From Falsibacillus albus (lineage in GTDB: Bacteria > Bacillota > Bacilli > Bacillales > DSM-25281): 64,000 nt of DNA. The DNA is taken from positions 8,430 to 72,429 of the forward strand of contig NZ_RCVZ01000003.1 of NCBI RefSeq assembly GCF_003668575.1, in the 5' to 3' direction. Numbering within the stretch: position 1 is the first letter of the stretch; each line of letters opens with the position of its first letter. This document shows positions 16,437-26,120 of the stretch, one piece after another. A program made the position numbers and the translations under genes. Under the pieces are notes generated by a model, which had not been told where the DNA came from, made no database searches, and worked only from the letters and a program-made list of their open reading frames with translations.

Positions 16437-17051
16437 AAGTGCAAACTTTTTCATGATTTGCGCCAGATCGATTCGATCGCCAATCGTGGTTGAAGGTGTT
16501 TTTTTCAAATATTGTTTATCCTTTTCGACCAATTTATAAATATTGTAGGTGGTCAATGCATCATCCAGAGCTCGATGGTGCTTCCCTACCCCATCTTTTC
16601 CATAATCCTTTACCGCTTTCCATAAGCCAGTTTGGTTTTGATCACCAAAAAACTTTTTATATTCCATCGATAAGTCAATAAATTGTCCGGTAAACGGAAA
16701 GGGAATGTCCGCTCTTCTGCAATTATCCCGCAGTACCTTCATATCCATATTTCCCCATGTAACAACCGTTGTCTTTCCCCGTTGGTCATATTCCTTGAAT
16801 TTATCAATCAGCGCTTCAATGGAAATGCCCTCATCTACTTGATGCTGCGTAATTTTAAGAAAGCCTTTGCATCGATCGGTAAGGACAGTAAAAGTACGTG
16901 GTCGGACATAAGATGAAAATTGATCAATGATTTCGTCATTGTGAACCACTGCAAGGCCCGCCTCGATGATTTCTGGATAAAACCCTTTTGGCACCCCATT
17001 TTTTTGAGGCATGGAAAACTCAAAATCAATGAAAATGGTATATTGTTTCAC
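16434..17051 (-). CDS. kapD: 3'-5' exonuclease KapD
   Basis: 205 residues, the length of B. subtilis KapD. DEDDh exonuclease motifs: FIDFEFSM (ExoI), TWGNMDMKVL (ExoII), HHRALDDALTT (ExoIII). In B. subtilis KapD inhibits the KinA route into sporulation. GTG at 17051 lies 8 nt behind GGAGGAG and gives the family start VKQYTIFIDFE. Confidence 0.92.
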   Translation of the reverse strand: MKQYTIFIDFEFSMPQKNGVPKGFYPEIIEAGLAVVHNDEIIDQFSSYVRPRTFTVLTDRCKGFLKITQHQVDEGISIEALIDKFKEYDQRGKTTVVTWGNMDMKVLRDNCRRADIPFPFTGQFIDLSMEYKKFFGDQNQTGLWKAVKDYGKDGVGKHHRALDDALTTYNIYKLVEKDKQYLKKTPSTTIGDRIDLAQIMKKFAL

Positions 17052-17207
17052 CAGCCATACTCCTCCAGAAAAAAATTTTATACTCTGCGCACACAATTAA
17101 TTTAAATTATTATATCACGTCACAAGGATGGAATATGCTTTTTTCATCTATTCTTTTACAGAATTCCATACTTTTCTTTTACGGGATAAACTCTAAAATT
17201 CGAATTC

Positions 17208-17265
17208 TTGCAATTGCTATTACATAGTTTATAATATTAATATTTAGTAAAACGAAATATTAATA
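17208..17265 (+). promoter_or_regulatory. Promoter and palindromic operator of the MFS gene
   Basis: TTGCAA (17208-17213), 16 nt, TATAAT (17230-17235). A perfect 11-bp inverted repeat, TATTAATATTT (17235-17245) and AAATATTAATA (17255-17265), starts at the last base of the -10 and covers the transcription start. This placement suits a repressor operator. Confidence 0.65.
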
Positions 17266-17270
17266 AGAAG

Positions 17271-18488
17271 GTGCTTAAAATTTCTATACAAAAACGAAAT
17301 TTAATCATTATGTGGTTTGCTAATTTTCTTGTTGCAGCCAGCGCCACAATGATCATGCCGTTTTTGTCCTTGTATATTGAAACATTTGGACATTTTGATC
17401 ACAGCTATATTCAGCGATGGTCAGGCTTTGTGTTTGGAATTACGTTTTTAACCGCATTTTTCATCTCGCCGATTTGGGGACGATTCGGCGATCGTTATGG
17501 TTATAAGCCCATTTTACTTATTACGGGCTTCGGGATCGGCACAAGCATTTTCCTCATGGGTTTTATGCACAGTGTCATTGGCCTGTTCATACTTCGGTTA
17601 TTCATGGGTGTGGTAACGGGCTTTATCCCGACCTCGCTTGCCTTGATTTCCTCCCAGACACCTAAAGAAATCGCAGGGAAAACTCTCGGCACCCTTGTGA
17701 TGGGCAATGTTTCCGGCGGACTTCTCGGACCGTTGATCGGTGGGATGATGGCAGATTCATTTGGATTTAAATATACGTTTATCATTACGGCAGCATCGAT
17801 CGCCACGGCAACTATTGGCGTTCTAATTGGAATTGTGGAGAAACCAAAGTTGACAAAGAGAAATGAAAAGAAATTCACGCGCAAGGATGTTCTCAAACAA
17901 ATTCTTCGCCATCGGCTTTTGATGATCGTGATGGTACTCTCATTCCTTATCCAAGTCGCCAATTTCAGCATCCAGCCGCTATTGGCCTTATATGTGAACC
18001 AATTGAGCGGTTCGACCAATATCGCATTCCTTGCAGGTATTGCCTTTTCTGCCACAGGAGTAGGAAACTTATTGGCGACAAGGCAATGGGGGAAGTTAGG
18101 GGACCGCATCGGCTATGAAAAGGTGCTGATGATTCTGCTCATTCTTGCCTCCATGTTTGTCATCCCTCAAGCATTGGCTCAAAAACTGTGGGAGCTTGTC
18201 CTTTTCCGCTTCATGTTCGGGACTGCAATCGGGGGAATGATTCCGTGTGTTACAGCCTATATTCGTTCGGAGGCACCGGTTTCCATGCAAGGGGAAGTTC
18301 TCGGCTACAATCAAAGCTTCCGTTTTCTTGGCAATGTCGTCGGGCCGGCAATAGGTGGAATCGTCTCAGGATATATCGGCATTTCTTCCGTGTTTTATGT
18401 GACCAGTTCTTTGTTTTTATTTGCTTTTGCCTTGTTATGGTGGACCATAAAGCACGGGACACAAACTTCCCTGCGTGAAAATTATTAA
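17271..18488 (+). CDS. yuxJ: MFS multidrug-type transporter, YuxJ-like
   Basis: About 405 residues with 12 membrane helices. Major-facilitator motifs include GRFGDRYGYKP between helices 2 and 3 and a second GKLGDRIGYEK in the C-terminal half, as in drug:H+ antiporters. Divergent from kapD, the position of yuxJ in B. subtilis. The start is uncertain: GTG at 17271 directly follows AAGAAG with no spacing, whereas AAGGTG (17268-17273) would place an ATT at 17280 at ideal distance. Confidence 0.85.
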   Translation: MLKISIQKRNLIIMWFANFLVAASATMIMPFLSLYIETFGHFDHSYIQRWSGFVFGITFLTAFFISPIWGRFGDRYGYKPILLITGFGIGTSIFLMGFMHSVIGLFILRLFMGVVTGFIPTSLALISSQTPKEIAGKTLGTLVMGNVSGGLLGPLIGGMMADSFGFKYTFIITAASIATATIGVLIGIVEKPKLTKRNEKKFTRKDVLKQILRHRLLMIVMVLSFLIQVANFSIQPLLALYVNQLSGSTNIAFLAGIAFSATGVGNLLATRQWGKLGDRIGYEKVLMILLILASMFVIPQALAQKLWELVLFRFMFGTAIGGMIPCVTAYIRSEAPVSMQGEVLGYNQSFRFLGNVVGPAIGGIVSGYIGISSVFYVTSSLFLFAFALLWWTIKHGTQTSLRENY

Positions 18489-18497
18489 ATTATGCAG

Positions 18498-18526
18498 AAC
18501 ACCCGCTCATTATAGCGGGTGTTTTA
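18498..18526 (+). terminator. Terminator of the MFS gene
   Basis: AACACCCGCT, cattat loop, AGCGGGTGTT followed by TTAC. Confidence 0.85.
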
Positions 18527-18567
18527 CTTGTATACCCAGTCAAAGATTGACATTATTCATTCGTGTT

Positions 18568-18634
18568 TGATGATTTCCGCTGCGCACGGGAGTGAGCCGC
18601 TTTTCCCGCAGGAGTCGCCGCCCTCCACTATAAT
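18568..18634. repeat. Fragment of the interspersed repeat
   Basis: TTGATGATTTCCGCTGCG, then CCCGCAGGAGTCGCC and CCTCCACTATAAT: both ends of the family remain but the middle is shortened. Confidence 0.6.
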
Positions 18635-18716
18635 TTCTTTGTTCTATTAAACCATAATGAAGAAAAATTCATTAACGAACAGAAGAACTAAGTGTATTGG
18701 AGCGGGAGGGTGTATC

Positions 18717-18950
18717 TTATGGGACAACATTAATTGTTTCAATCCGGATATATTCCCGTGATTTAAATCTTTTGTATCCATGGGCTTTTTGATCACTTGA
18801 TGATTCTGCATGTGCTTCTTGGGGTATAGAGGTAATGGCCGGTTCATCCATTTCCGGTATGAACATTCTTTTTTGCTTTGAATTGATCCACATCGCCCCG
18901 CTAAATAAAATCATAAAAATGATGATTGCCAACATCCATTTTTCTCTCAT
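18717..18950 (-). CDS. Small membrane-anchored protein, unknown
   Basis: 77 residues. One N-terminal hydrophobic helix (MLAIIIFMILFSGAMWI) followed by a polar tail with SSSDQKAHGYKRFKSREY. ATG at 18950 is 8 nt behind AAGGTGGTGG. The tail would lie outside if the helix is a signal anchor. No family recognised; its 5' end faces the mrp operon. Confidence 0.55.
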   Translation of the reverse strand: MREKWMLAIIIFMILFSGAMWINSKQKRMFIPEMDEPAITSIPQEAHAESSSDQKAHGYKRFKSREYIRIETINVVP

Positions 18951-19330
18951 TTCATTTTCCACCACCTTGCTTTCATTTTTTTCAGGCTGATGAAAAAATA
19001 TACTTCAGACGGATGATGACTTTCTTTCTTCAACTTTTTATCCAACAACCCAAGGCGATGCAAGAATCAGATTGATAATGAATATTTTTTCACTCCCTTT
19101 TCCACGTTTCTACATATTTAATACTTTTTTGACATTCGCTTCTTGTTTGGCCTTTGATGAATGCATGCATGAATAATTTACGTTATAATTCTTTTGAGTG
19201 TTGAAACCACGTCCGGCGCATTGTTTTTATAAAAGAGGATAAGCTGAAAATATGTCTACATTTTTTTTACATATTCAATGAAAGAATTACGTTTCGGCTA
19301 GCAATAGAATTAACTTAAGGGGGGGTTCCT
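18951..19330 (+). promoter_or_regulatory. Leader region of the mrp operon
   Basis: 380 nt, AT-rich. A TATAAT at 19184-19189 is the best -10 candidate but lacks a convincing -35 at 17 nt; a TTGACA at 19129-19134 lacks a matching -10. I see no riboswitch fold. The ribosome site AAGGGGGGG at its end serves mrpA. Confidence 0.35.
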
Positions 19331-21748
19331 TTGTCATTGTTGCATTTAGCTATTATTGCGCCCTTTTTAATGGCGATTTTCATACCATTCTTATATAAAG
19401 GTTTCCGCAGAATACATACAGGCTGGTTTGTCCTCATTGTCCCTATTCTTTTATTCAGCTACTTCCTTCATTTCATTCCCATCGTTAAAGGAAATGAGAC
19501 GGTTACCAAGACCATTCGCTGGATACCATCGCTGAATATTGAATTGACCGCGTTTGTGGATGGGCTTGGATTACTGTTCGCTCTGCTGATCACAGGAATC
19601 GGTTCACTGGTTGTTTTGTATTCGATTTTCTACCTTTCTAAAAAAAAGGAGCAGCTGCACAACTTCTATGTGTATCTCCTGCTTTTTATGGGAGCGATGC
19701 TTGGGGTTGTATTATCCGATAACTTAATCAGCCTATATATGTTTTGGGAGTTCACTTCCATTTCTTCCTTCCTGTTGATCGGCTATTGGTATCAGAGAGA
19801 TGGTTCAAGATATGGAGCCCAAAAATCCATGCTTATCACCGTTTTTGGCGGACTGGCCATGCTAGGCGGTTTTTTATTGTTATACATAATGGGGGGGACG
19901 TTCAGCATTCGGGAATTGATTGGAATGGCCGATGTCCTTATGTCAAAGTCATTATTTGTTCCAGCCATGCTCCTGATATTGCTTGGGGCCTTTACAAAAT
20001 CGGCACAGTTCCCCTTCCATATATGGCTTCCAGATGCCATGGAAGCTCCGACGCCCGTCAGCGCCTATTTACATTCAGCTACAATGGTTAAAGCAGGACT
20101 GTATTTGGTTGCGCGTATGAGCCCGATATTCGCGGAACATGCATTATGGCTCTGGCTCGTCGGAAGTTTTGGCATCTTCACGATGACGTGGGGATCTTTC
20201 AACGCAGTCAAACAAACAGATTTAAAAGGGATACTGGCTTTTTCAACCGTCAGCCAGCTTGGGCTCATCATGTCGCTGCTTGGAGTCGGTGCTGCGGCGC
20301 TTCACTATAAAAATATGGACGAGAACCTATTTATAGTAGCTACAGTTGCGGCCATTTTTCATTTGATCAATCATGCAACATTTAAAGGGAGCCTGTTTAT
20401 GGTGGTTGGTATCATCGATCATGAAACCGGGACGCGCGATATTCGAAAACTCGGCGGACTGATGGGTCTGATGCCGATCACATTCACAATTGCCCTGATC
20501 GGTTCCTTTTCCATGGCCGGCCTTCCTCCGTTCAACGGCTTCTTGAGTAAAGAAATGTTCTTCACTGGCATGGTCCGCGTGCTGGATATGGACTTTTTCA
20601 GTTTAGATACATGGGGAATCTTATTTCCGGTCCTTGCATGGGTAGGAAGCATCTTTACCTTCTTATATAGTATGGTTCTCTTTTTCAAGACCTTCTCTGG
20701 AAGGCTCCAGCAAGAAAAATTGGAGAGAAAGCCGCATGAAGCTCCGTTCGGAATGCTTCTGCCGCCTATCATTCTTGCTTCATTGGTTGTCATTTTCGGA
20801 TTTTTCCCGAACATCTTAACCTATAACATCATTGAGCCTGCGGTTGGAGCCATCCTTCCCAGTCTGCTGAAGCCTGGAGAACATTTTGTTGGACACATAT
20901 CTTTCTGGCACGGATTTACAGTAGAACTGTTCATGACAATTGGCGTCATAACCGGAGGAACACTGCTTTACATCACCTATCCCAAGTGGAAAAAGGTATA
21001 TACAATCATTCCGGAAAAGCTGACATTGAACTCTATGTACGACCGCGGCCTCTATTGGGCAGAGACAGGCTCATATCAATTGACGCGCACGTATATGACA
21101 GGGTTTATCAGGACGTATTTGGTGTATATTTTCATCTTTTTCATTGGAATCACCGGGGTCACGTTGTACGTAAAGGATGCATTTAAATTAGACACAAGCA
21201 ATGTAGCACCGATTGGCAGTTACGAAGTGGTGCTTGCTTTGATCGTTTTGGCAGGCTCCGCAACGATCCTGCTCGCCAAATCCAGATTGACGTCGATCAT
21301 TGCATTGGGAGCGATCGGCTATACCGTTTCGTTATTTTTTGTGCTATTCAGAGCTCCTGACCTTGCACTTACCCAGCTGGTCATCGAGACCGTTTCCGTC
21401 GCATTATTCTTGCTTGCATTCTATCATCTGCCTCCATTAAACAGGCACGAGAGAAGCGTTGGATTTAAATTGAGCAATGCCCTTATATCTCTTGGGGTCG
21501 GCCTGATCGTCACGCTTGTTGCGATTTCTGCACACAGCAATAAACTATTCGACTCCATCGCAAAGTACTATATTGAAAATACACATGATAAGGCCGGCGG
21601 CGAAAATATGGTCAACGTCATTTTGGTAGACTTCCGTGGATTCGACACCATGTTTGAAATCTGTGTGTTGGGCATTGCCGCTTTGGGCATTTATGGAATG
21701 GTTAAATTACGTTTAACGCAAGGAGGAAAAGCTGATGAAAAAAAATGA
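19331..21748 (+). CDS. mrpA: Na+/H+ antiporter subunit MrpA
   Basis: 805 residues, the length of B. subtilis MrpA (801). Many membrane helices with the complex-I ND5-like core (FPFHIWLPDAMEAPTPVSAYLHSATMVKAG near 220-250, conserved Lys/His) and a C-terminal MrpB-like extension with RAPDLALTQLVIET. The Mrp complex exchanges cytoplasmic Na+ for protons, giving alkali and salt resistance. TTG start at 19331 behind AAGGGGGGG. First of seven overlapping or closely spaced genes. Confidence 0.96.
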   Translation: MSLLHLAIIAPFLMAIFIPFLYKGFRRIHTGWFVLIVPILLFSYFLHFIPIVKGNETVTKTIRWIPSLNIELTAFVDGLGLLFALLITGIGSLVVLYSIFYLSKKKEQLHNFYVYLLLFMGAMLGVVLSDNLISLYMFWEFTSISSFLLIGYWYQRDGSRYGAQKSMLITVFGGLAMLGGFLLLYIMGGTFSIRELIGMADVLMSKSLFVPAMLLILLGAFTKSAQFPFHIWLPDAMEAPTPVSAYLHSATMVKAGLYLVARMSPIFAEHALWLWLVGSFGIFTMTWGSFNAVKQTDLKGILAFSTVSQLGLIMSLLGVGAAALHYKNMDENLFIVATVAAIFHLINHATFKGSLFMVVGIIDHETGTRDIRKLGGLMGLMPITFTIALIGSFSMAGLPPFNGFLSKEMFFTGMVRVLDMDFFSLDTWGILFPVLAWVGSIFTFLYSMVLFFKTFSGRLQQEKLERKPHEAPFGMLLPPIILASLVVIFGFFPNILTYNIIEPAVGAILPSLLKPGEHFVGHISFWHGFTVELFMTIGVITGGTLLYITYPKWKKVYTIIPEKLTLNSMYDRGLYWAETGSYQLTRTYMTGFIRTYLVYIFIFFIGITGVTLYVKDAFKLDTSNVAPIGSYEVVLALIVLAGSATILLAKSRLTSIIALGAIGYTVSLFFVLFRAPDLALTQLVIETVSVALFLLAFYHLPPLNRHERSVGFKLSNALISLGVGLIVTLVAISAHSNKLFDSIAKYYIENTHDKAGGENMVNVILVDFRGFDTMFEICVLGIAALGIYGMVKLRLTQGGKADEKK

Positions 21749-22157
21749 CGTCATCCTTCAAACCGTCACAAACGTCGTTGCATTCATGATCATTCTCTTT
21801 TCCCTCCAGGTCTTTTTTTCCGGCCACTACCATCCGGGAGGCGGATTCATTGGCGGACTCATGACTTCAGGAGCAATTGTCCTGCTCCTGCTCGCTTATG
21901 ATATCAAGACCGTGGCATCGATCATTCCGATCGACTACAAAATCCTGATTGGGATCGGACTGTTTTTCGCAGTGGGCACAGGTGCCGGTTCATTATTTTT
22001 TAACGTGCCATTCCTGACCCATGCCTTCAACCACTTTGATCTGCCCCTTCTGGGGGAGACATCGCTCCATACAGCAGTATTGTTTGATACTGGAGTGTAT
22101 TTAGTTGTCATTGGCGTCACGATGACCATTATTCAAACGATTGGAGAGAGTGAATAA
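21735..22157 (+). CDS. mrpB: Na+/H+ antiporter subunit MrpB
   Basis: 140 residues, four predicted helices, with [22 protein letters not shown] typical of MrpB. ATG is behind AGGAGG and overlaps the end of mrpA by 14 nt, indicating coupling. Confidence 0.95.
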   Translation: MKKNDVILQTVTNVVAFMIILFSLQVFFSGHYHPGGGFIGGLMTSGAIVLLLLAYDIKTVASIIPIDYKILIGIGLFFAVGTGAGSLFFNVPFLTHAFNHFDLPLLGETSLHTAVLFDTGVYLVVIGVTMTIIQTIGESE

Positions 22158-22498
22158 TGGAAATATTAATGGCTATTGTCATTGGGATATTATTTACAAG
22201 TGCAGTTTACTTAATGTTATCAAAAAGTTTACTCCGTATTATTATCGGGACCGGCCTGCTGAGCCACGGCGCCCATTTGCTCATTCTGACCATGGGTGGC
22301 CTGAAGCGAGGTTCAGTCCCCATCTTGGGGGAACATGCCAAGTCATACGTAGATCCCATCCCGCAGGCATTGATCCTGACAGCCATCGTCATCAGCTTTG
22401 GGGTCACATCATTCTTTTTAGTCCTGGCATATCGAGCCTACCAAGAGCTTGGAACAGATAATATGGATCAGATGAGAGGAACAGAAAGTAATGATTAA
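22157..22498 (+). CDS. mrpC: Na+/H+ antiporter subunit MrpC
   Basis: 113 residues, three helices, NuoK-like ([37 protein letters not shown]). Its start shares one base with the mrpB stop (TAATG). Confidence 0.95.
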   Translation: MEILMAIVIGILFTSAVYLMLSKSLLRIIIGTGLLSHGAHLLILTMGGLKRGSVPILGEHAKSYVDPIPQALILTAIVISFGVTSFFLVLAYRAYQELGTDNMDQMRGTESND

Positions 22499-23972
22499 CT
22501 TATTGATTTTACCGATTATCATCCCGCTGTTTACAGCGATATTTCTAATCTTTTTAACTAAATATGTGATGGTGCAGAGATGGGTTTCGACGATTTCGCT
22601 CCTTGGAACAATATCGTCGGCTTTCATCCTCCTCCACACCGTCCACCAGGATGGCATCCAAACTTTGAATCTAGGCAGCTGGCCAGCGCCTTTCGGAATC
22701 ACACTAGTCTCTGATATGCTGTCTGCCCTTCTTGTAACGACGGCAAGCGTCATCGCACTGTGCTGCTTGATTTATTCATTTAAATCAATTGGTGAGGGAA
22801 GAGAACGTTACTACTATTACGCAGTATTCCAGTTTCTTTTAGTGGGGATCAACGGTGCGTTCACGACCGGGGACATTTTCAACCTTTTCGTATTTTTCGA
22901 AGTCATGCTCATGTCTTCTTATGTTCTTTTGGTCATTGGCGGAACGAAGATCCAACTAAGGGAGTCCATTAAATATATTTTGGTCAATGTCATTTCTTCT
23001 GCCCTATTTGTCATTACGGTTGCTTATTTGTACTCCGTTGTCGGGAGCCTGAACATGGCCGATATTTCCGTCAGGATCAGCCAGATACATCAGCCTGGCA
23101 TCATCACTGTCATCGCCATTCTGTTTTTAATCGTTTTTGGATTGAAAGGAGCGATTTTTCCGCTTTACTTTTGGCTGCCTGGGTCCTATTACGCTCCTCC
23201 TGCACCGATTCTTGCGATGTTCGGGGCACTCCTTACCAAGGTGGGGGTATATTCCATCTTAAGGACGTATACATTATTCTTCTATCATGACCCCGGCTAT
23301 ACCCACCAAATTTTAGGGGTGCTGGCGGTATTGACCATCATTGCTGGCATCATCGGTGCCATTGCATTTTGGGATGTTAAAAAAATCATCATCTACAACA
23401 TTATCATTGCGGTCGGGGTGATTACATTCGGTATTTCGGTCATGACGAAGGAATCGTTGACCGGGTCGGTTTTCTACTTGATACATGACATGATTATGAA
23501 GGCTGCATTATTCTTGCTTGTCGGCATTATCACCACTATCGCGGGAACAAGCAATTTAAGAAAAATCAGCGGGTTGATCAAATTCTACCCTGCTTTGGGC
23601 TGGATTTTCTTCATTGCTTCCTTATCGCTTGCCGGCATCCCCCCATTAAGCGGGTTCGTAGGAAAGCTGCTGATTGTCAAGGGCGGATTCGAAGAGCACC
23701 AATATGTAGGTGCTGCAGTCGTTCTGATGTCCAGCCTTTTCGTATTATATTCCGTCATCAAAATTTTCCTCAACGGTTTTTGGGGAAAACCATTGGATGA
23801 ACTGAAAGACAGCCGGGCACCAATCAAAATGATGATCGCTCCTGCTGCTTTTCTCTTGGCCATTGCCATCTTCTATGGACTCGGCTCGGAATATGTATAC
23901 AGTTATATCAGCCAAGCATCAGACGTTTTGACAAATCCGGCAATTTATATCGATGCGGTATTAAAGGAGTAA
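22491..23972 (+). CDS. mrpD: Na+/H+ antiporter subunit MrpD
   Basis: 493 residues, about 14 helices, ND2/ND4-like. [13 protein letters not shown] holds the essential helix-5 glutamate region; [20 protein letters not shown] and [14 protein letters not shown] are family signatures. Overlaps mrpC by 8 nt. Confidence 0.96.
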   Translation: MINLLILPIIIPLFTAIFLIFLTKYVMVQRWVSTISLLGTISSAFILLHTVHQDGIQTLNLGSWPAPFGITLVSDMLSALLVTTASVIALCCLIYSFKSIGEGRERYYYYAVFQFLLVGINGAFTTGDIFNLFVFFEVMLMSSYVLLVIGGTKIQLRESIKYILVNVISSALFVITVAYLYSVVGSLNMADISVRISQIHQPGIITVIAILFLIVFGLKGAIFPLYFWLPGSYYAPPAPILAMFGALLTKVGVYSILRTYTLFFYHDPGYTHQILGVLAVLTIIAGIIGAIAFWDVKKIIIYNIIIAVGVITFGISVMTKESLTGSVFYLIHDMIMKAALFLLVGIITTIAGTSNLRKISGLIKFYPALGWIFFIASLSLAGIPPLSGFVGKLLIVKGGFEEHQYVGAAVVLMSSLFVLYSVIKIFLNGFWGKPLDELKDSRAPIKMMIAPAAFLLAIAIFYGLGSEYVYSYISQASDVLTNPAIYIDAVLKE

Positions 23973-23978
23973 TGTTCT

Positions 23979-24455
23979 ATGGCATTTCAGATACTACTAA
24001 ACTTTTTCCTTGCCTTCTTATGGATGTTTCTGCAAAATTCATTTAACAGTACCGGCTTTTTTGTCGGATACCTTTTGGGTCTATTGATCATCTGCGGACT
24101 GAGGAGATTCTTTCAATCGCGCTTTTATTTATTGCGGGTCGGCGCTGTCGTCAATCTATTATTCATCTTTTTAAAAGAACTAGTCATGGCCAATTGGGCG
24201 GTATTCAAGGTGATCTTAAAGCCGAAACTTGATATGCAGCCTGGAATATTCGCGATGCCGACCACTTTGGAATCGAAATGGGAAGTAACCGTACTTGCCA
24301 ATTTAATCACCCTGACACCTGGGACGTTTGTGGTAGATGTTTCTGCCGATAATAAAATTCTGTACATCCATGCGATGGATGTACCGGATGTTGAAGATGC
24401 CATCACGGATATTCGCGAATCATTCGAGAAAGCCATCATGGAGGTGAGCAGGTAA
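23979..24455 (+). CDS. mrpE: Na+/H+ antiporter subunit MrpE
   Basis: 158 residues: two or three N-terminal helices, then a soluble domain (TLTPGTFVVDVSADNKILYIHAMD). AAAGGAG precedes ATG, and the stop overlaps the mrpF start (TAATG). Confidence 0.95.
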   Translation: MAFQILLNFFLAFLWMFLQNSFNSTGFFVGYLLGLLIICGLRRFFQSRFYLLRVGAVVNLLFIFLKELVMANWAVFKVILKPKLDMQPGIFAMPTTLESKWEVTVLANLITLTPGTFVVDVSADNKILYIHAMDVPDVEDAITDIRESFEKAIMEVSR

Positions 24456-24739
24456 TGCTGGACTTAGTATTAAAAATTTCATTGATTGCCGTCACACTTT
24501 CCATGCTTGCCCTCCTGTATCGTGTGATTAAAGGGCCATCCACGCCGGACAGAGTAATCGCCCTTGATGCAATCGGCATTAATTTAGTCGCTGTCATCGC
24601 GTTGATTTCAATGATATTGAAAACGAGCGCATTTCTTGAAGTAATCCTTCTTGTAGGAATATTGGCGTTCATCGGAACGGTTGCATTTGCCAAATTCCTT
24701 GAGAAAGGGGAGATCATCGAACGTGACCGAAATCATTAA
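24455..24739 (+). CDS. mrpF: Na+/H+ antiporter subunit MrpF
   Basis: 94 residues, three helices, with KGPSTPDRVIALDAIGINLV, the MrpF/PhaF signature. ATG follows GGAGGTGAGCAGGTA. Confidence 0.95.
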   Translation: MLDLVLKISLIAVTLSMLALLYRVIKGPSTPDRVIALDAIGINLVAVIALISMILKTSAFLEVILLVGILAFIGTVAFAKFLEKGEIIERDRNH

Positions 24740-25106
24740 AGTATTCGTAGGAATTTTTGTCGGATTGGGAGCTTTTTTATGTATGGTCACAGCATTGGGG
24801 ATCATTCGTCTGCCCGATGTTTATACCCGGAATCATGCTGCTTCCAAAGGATCGACGCTTGGAATCATGTTTATTTTGATAGGCGCCTTTTTGTTCTTCT
24901 ATGTCAAAGAGGGCCACTATAATTCCCGCCTCTTGCTTGGGATCGTCTTTATCTTCATTACATCACCCGTCGCTGGACACCTTATCAGCAGGGCCGCTTA
25001 CCATACCGGCGTTCCTTTATGGAAAAAGAGCGTCCTTGATGAACTGAAGGACAAAGAAAAGCATGAAAAACACGGACTTGATCGATCTAATGGCGAAGGA
25101 AAATGA
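24723..25106 (+). CDS. mrpG: Na+/H+ antiporter subunit MrpG
   Basis: 127 residues, three helices, with GIIRLPDVYTRNHAASKGSTLG typical of MrpG/PhaG. GTG at 24723, behind AAAGGGGAGA, is chosen because it begins the first helix region (VTEIIKVFVGIF). Overlaps mrpF by 17 nt and closes the operon. Confidence 0.93.
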   Translation: MTEIIKVFVGIFVGLGAFLCMVTALGIIRLPDVYTRNHAASKGSTLGIMFILIGAFLFFYVKEGHYNSRLLLGIVFIFITSPVAGHLISRAAYHTGVPLWKKSVLDELKDKEKHEKHGLDRSNGEGK

Positions 25107-25156
25107 AAAAAGGCTGTTTCATACGTGTATACCGCGCATGAAACAGCCTTTTTTTT
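25105..25156. terminator. Bidirectional terminator after mrpG
   Basis: AAAAAAGGCTGTTTCAT pairs with ATGAAACAGCCTTTTTT across 15 nt; T-runs in both directions. Confidence 0.92.
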
Positions 25157-25520
25157 ACACGTAAAGACTATTTTCTATGGAACCATCCTCTTTATGAATG
25201 ACAAGCGCCCCTTCCTGCTGCTTGACATGTTGTTTTGCCTTTTCCAGAATGGATGATTTAGTTTCTTCGACCATGATGGCACGGTCTCCATTAGCTTTTT
25301 TCAACTGCCAGCCTTTATCGTGGGGAAGCAGATGATATTCTTCCTTATTACCTTGATCATCTTCTTTTACTGAACGTGCACGGTCAATGGCAATGGAAAT
25401 TGCCCTTCCTTCCTCATAACCCTCGTCAAGCAGAGCATTGGCAATTTCAATGGCTTTTGATTTTGTTGCCTCGGGAAGATTTTTCATGGAATCCGGATAA
25501 TCCTGCATAGACCAACTCAT
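25155..25520 (-). CDS. YdaT-like DUF2188 protein
   Basis: 121 residues. The N-terminus MSWSMQDYPDSMKNL and DEGYEEGRAISIAI resemble B. subtilis YdaT; the C-terminal half (about 62-118) fits DUF2188 (HDKGWQLKKANGDRAI, ETKSSILEKAKQHVKQQ). Soluble, charged, function unknown; YdaT is a general stress protein in B. subtilis. ATG behind AAAAGGAGTG. Confidence 0.75.
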   Translation of the reverse strand: MSWSMQDYPDSMKNLPEATKSKAIEIANALLDEGYEEGRAISIAIDRARSVKEDDQGNKEEYHLLPHDKGWQLKKANGDRAIMVEETKSSILEKAKQHVKQQEGALVIHKEDGSIENSLYV

Positions 25521-25591
25521 TAAAGTCCTTCACTCCTTTTAACGTAGTTGTCTATCTTTTTCCCAGAAATTATCCAATTAAACTCACATAT

Positions 25592-25978
25592 CTATCTTTT
25601 GTTAGGAACGACAGCCATTGTGCATCGGGACGTACATATCAGCTTTTCCTCTTCATCGACGATCTTAATCTCCCAAACCATTGTACTTTTTCCTTGATGG
25701 ACGACTTCAGCAATTGCTGTGACAAGACCATCTTTTTTGGCGCGGATATGATTCGCATTTATTTCCAGACCGAAGCAAATTTCCTTTTCCAAATCGATGA
25801 GTTCCGCTGCCCCTACGCTCGCAACCGTTTCCGCCAACGCCACTGATGCCCCGCCGTGCAGGTAGCCAAACGGCTGTTTTGTCCTTTCATCCACCGGCAT
25901 CGTCGCAATCACTTTTCCTTTTCCGACTTCCACAAATTTCATTCCCAAATTATCTATTAAAGTATTCTCGTATCTCAT
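25592..25978 (-). CDS. yuxO: Hotdog-fold thioesterase YuxO
   Basis: 128 residues; PaaI-type hotdog domain with QPFGYLHGGASVALAETVAS (catalytic region) and GLEINANHIRAKKDGLV. Hydrolyses acyl-CoA or related thioesters; the exact substrate is unsettled. ATG at 25978 has GGAGG 8 nt upstream and begins MRYENTLIDNLGM. In B. subtilis yuxO also adjoins mrp, supporting orthology. Confidence 0.88.
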   Translation of the reverse strand: MRYENTLIDNLGMKFVEVGKGKVIATMPVDERTKQPFGYLHGGASVALAETVASVGAAELIDLEKEICFGLEINANHIRAKKDGLVTAIAEVVHQGKSTMVWEIKIVDEEEKLICTSRCTMAVVPNKR

Positions 25979-26120
25979 TTCATCTGCCTCCAGTGTATAT
26001 ATTGTGTTCATAAAATAATTCAAGAATGCTCCCTGAGAATCCTCCCCTGTATTGCAAATTTCCTTATTTTGAAACCCAAATCCATATGACTGCGTCTACA
26101 TAGTAAAGGGGGATGCATCA

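Noticed and set aside
19129-19134. TTGACA as the mrpA -35
   Set aside because: No -10 hexamer lies 16-18 nt downstream; the TATAAT at 19184 is too far.
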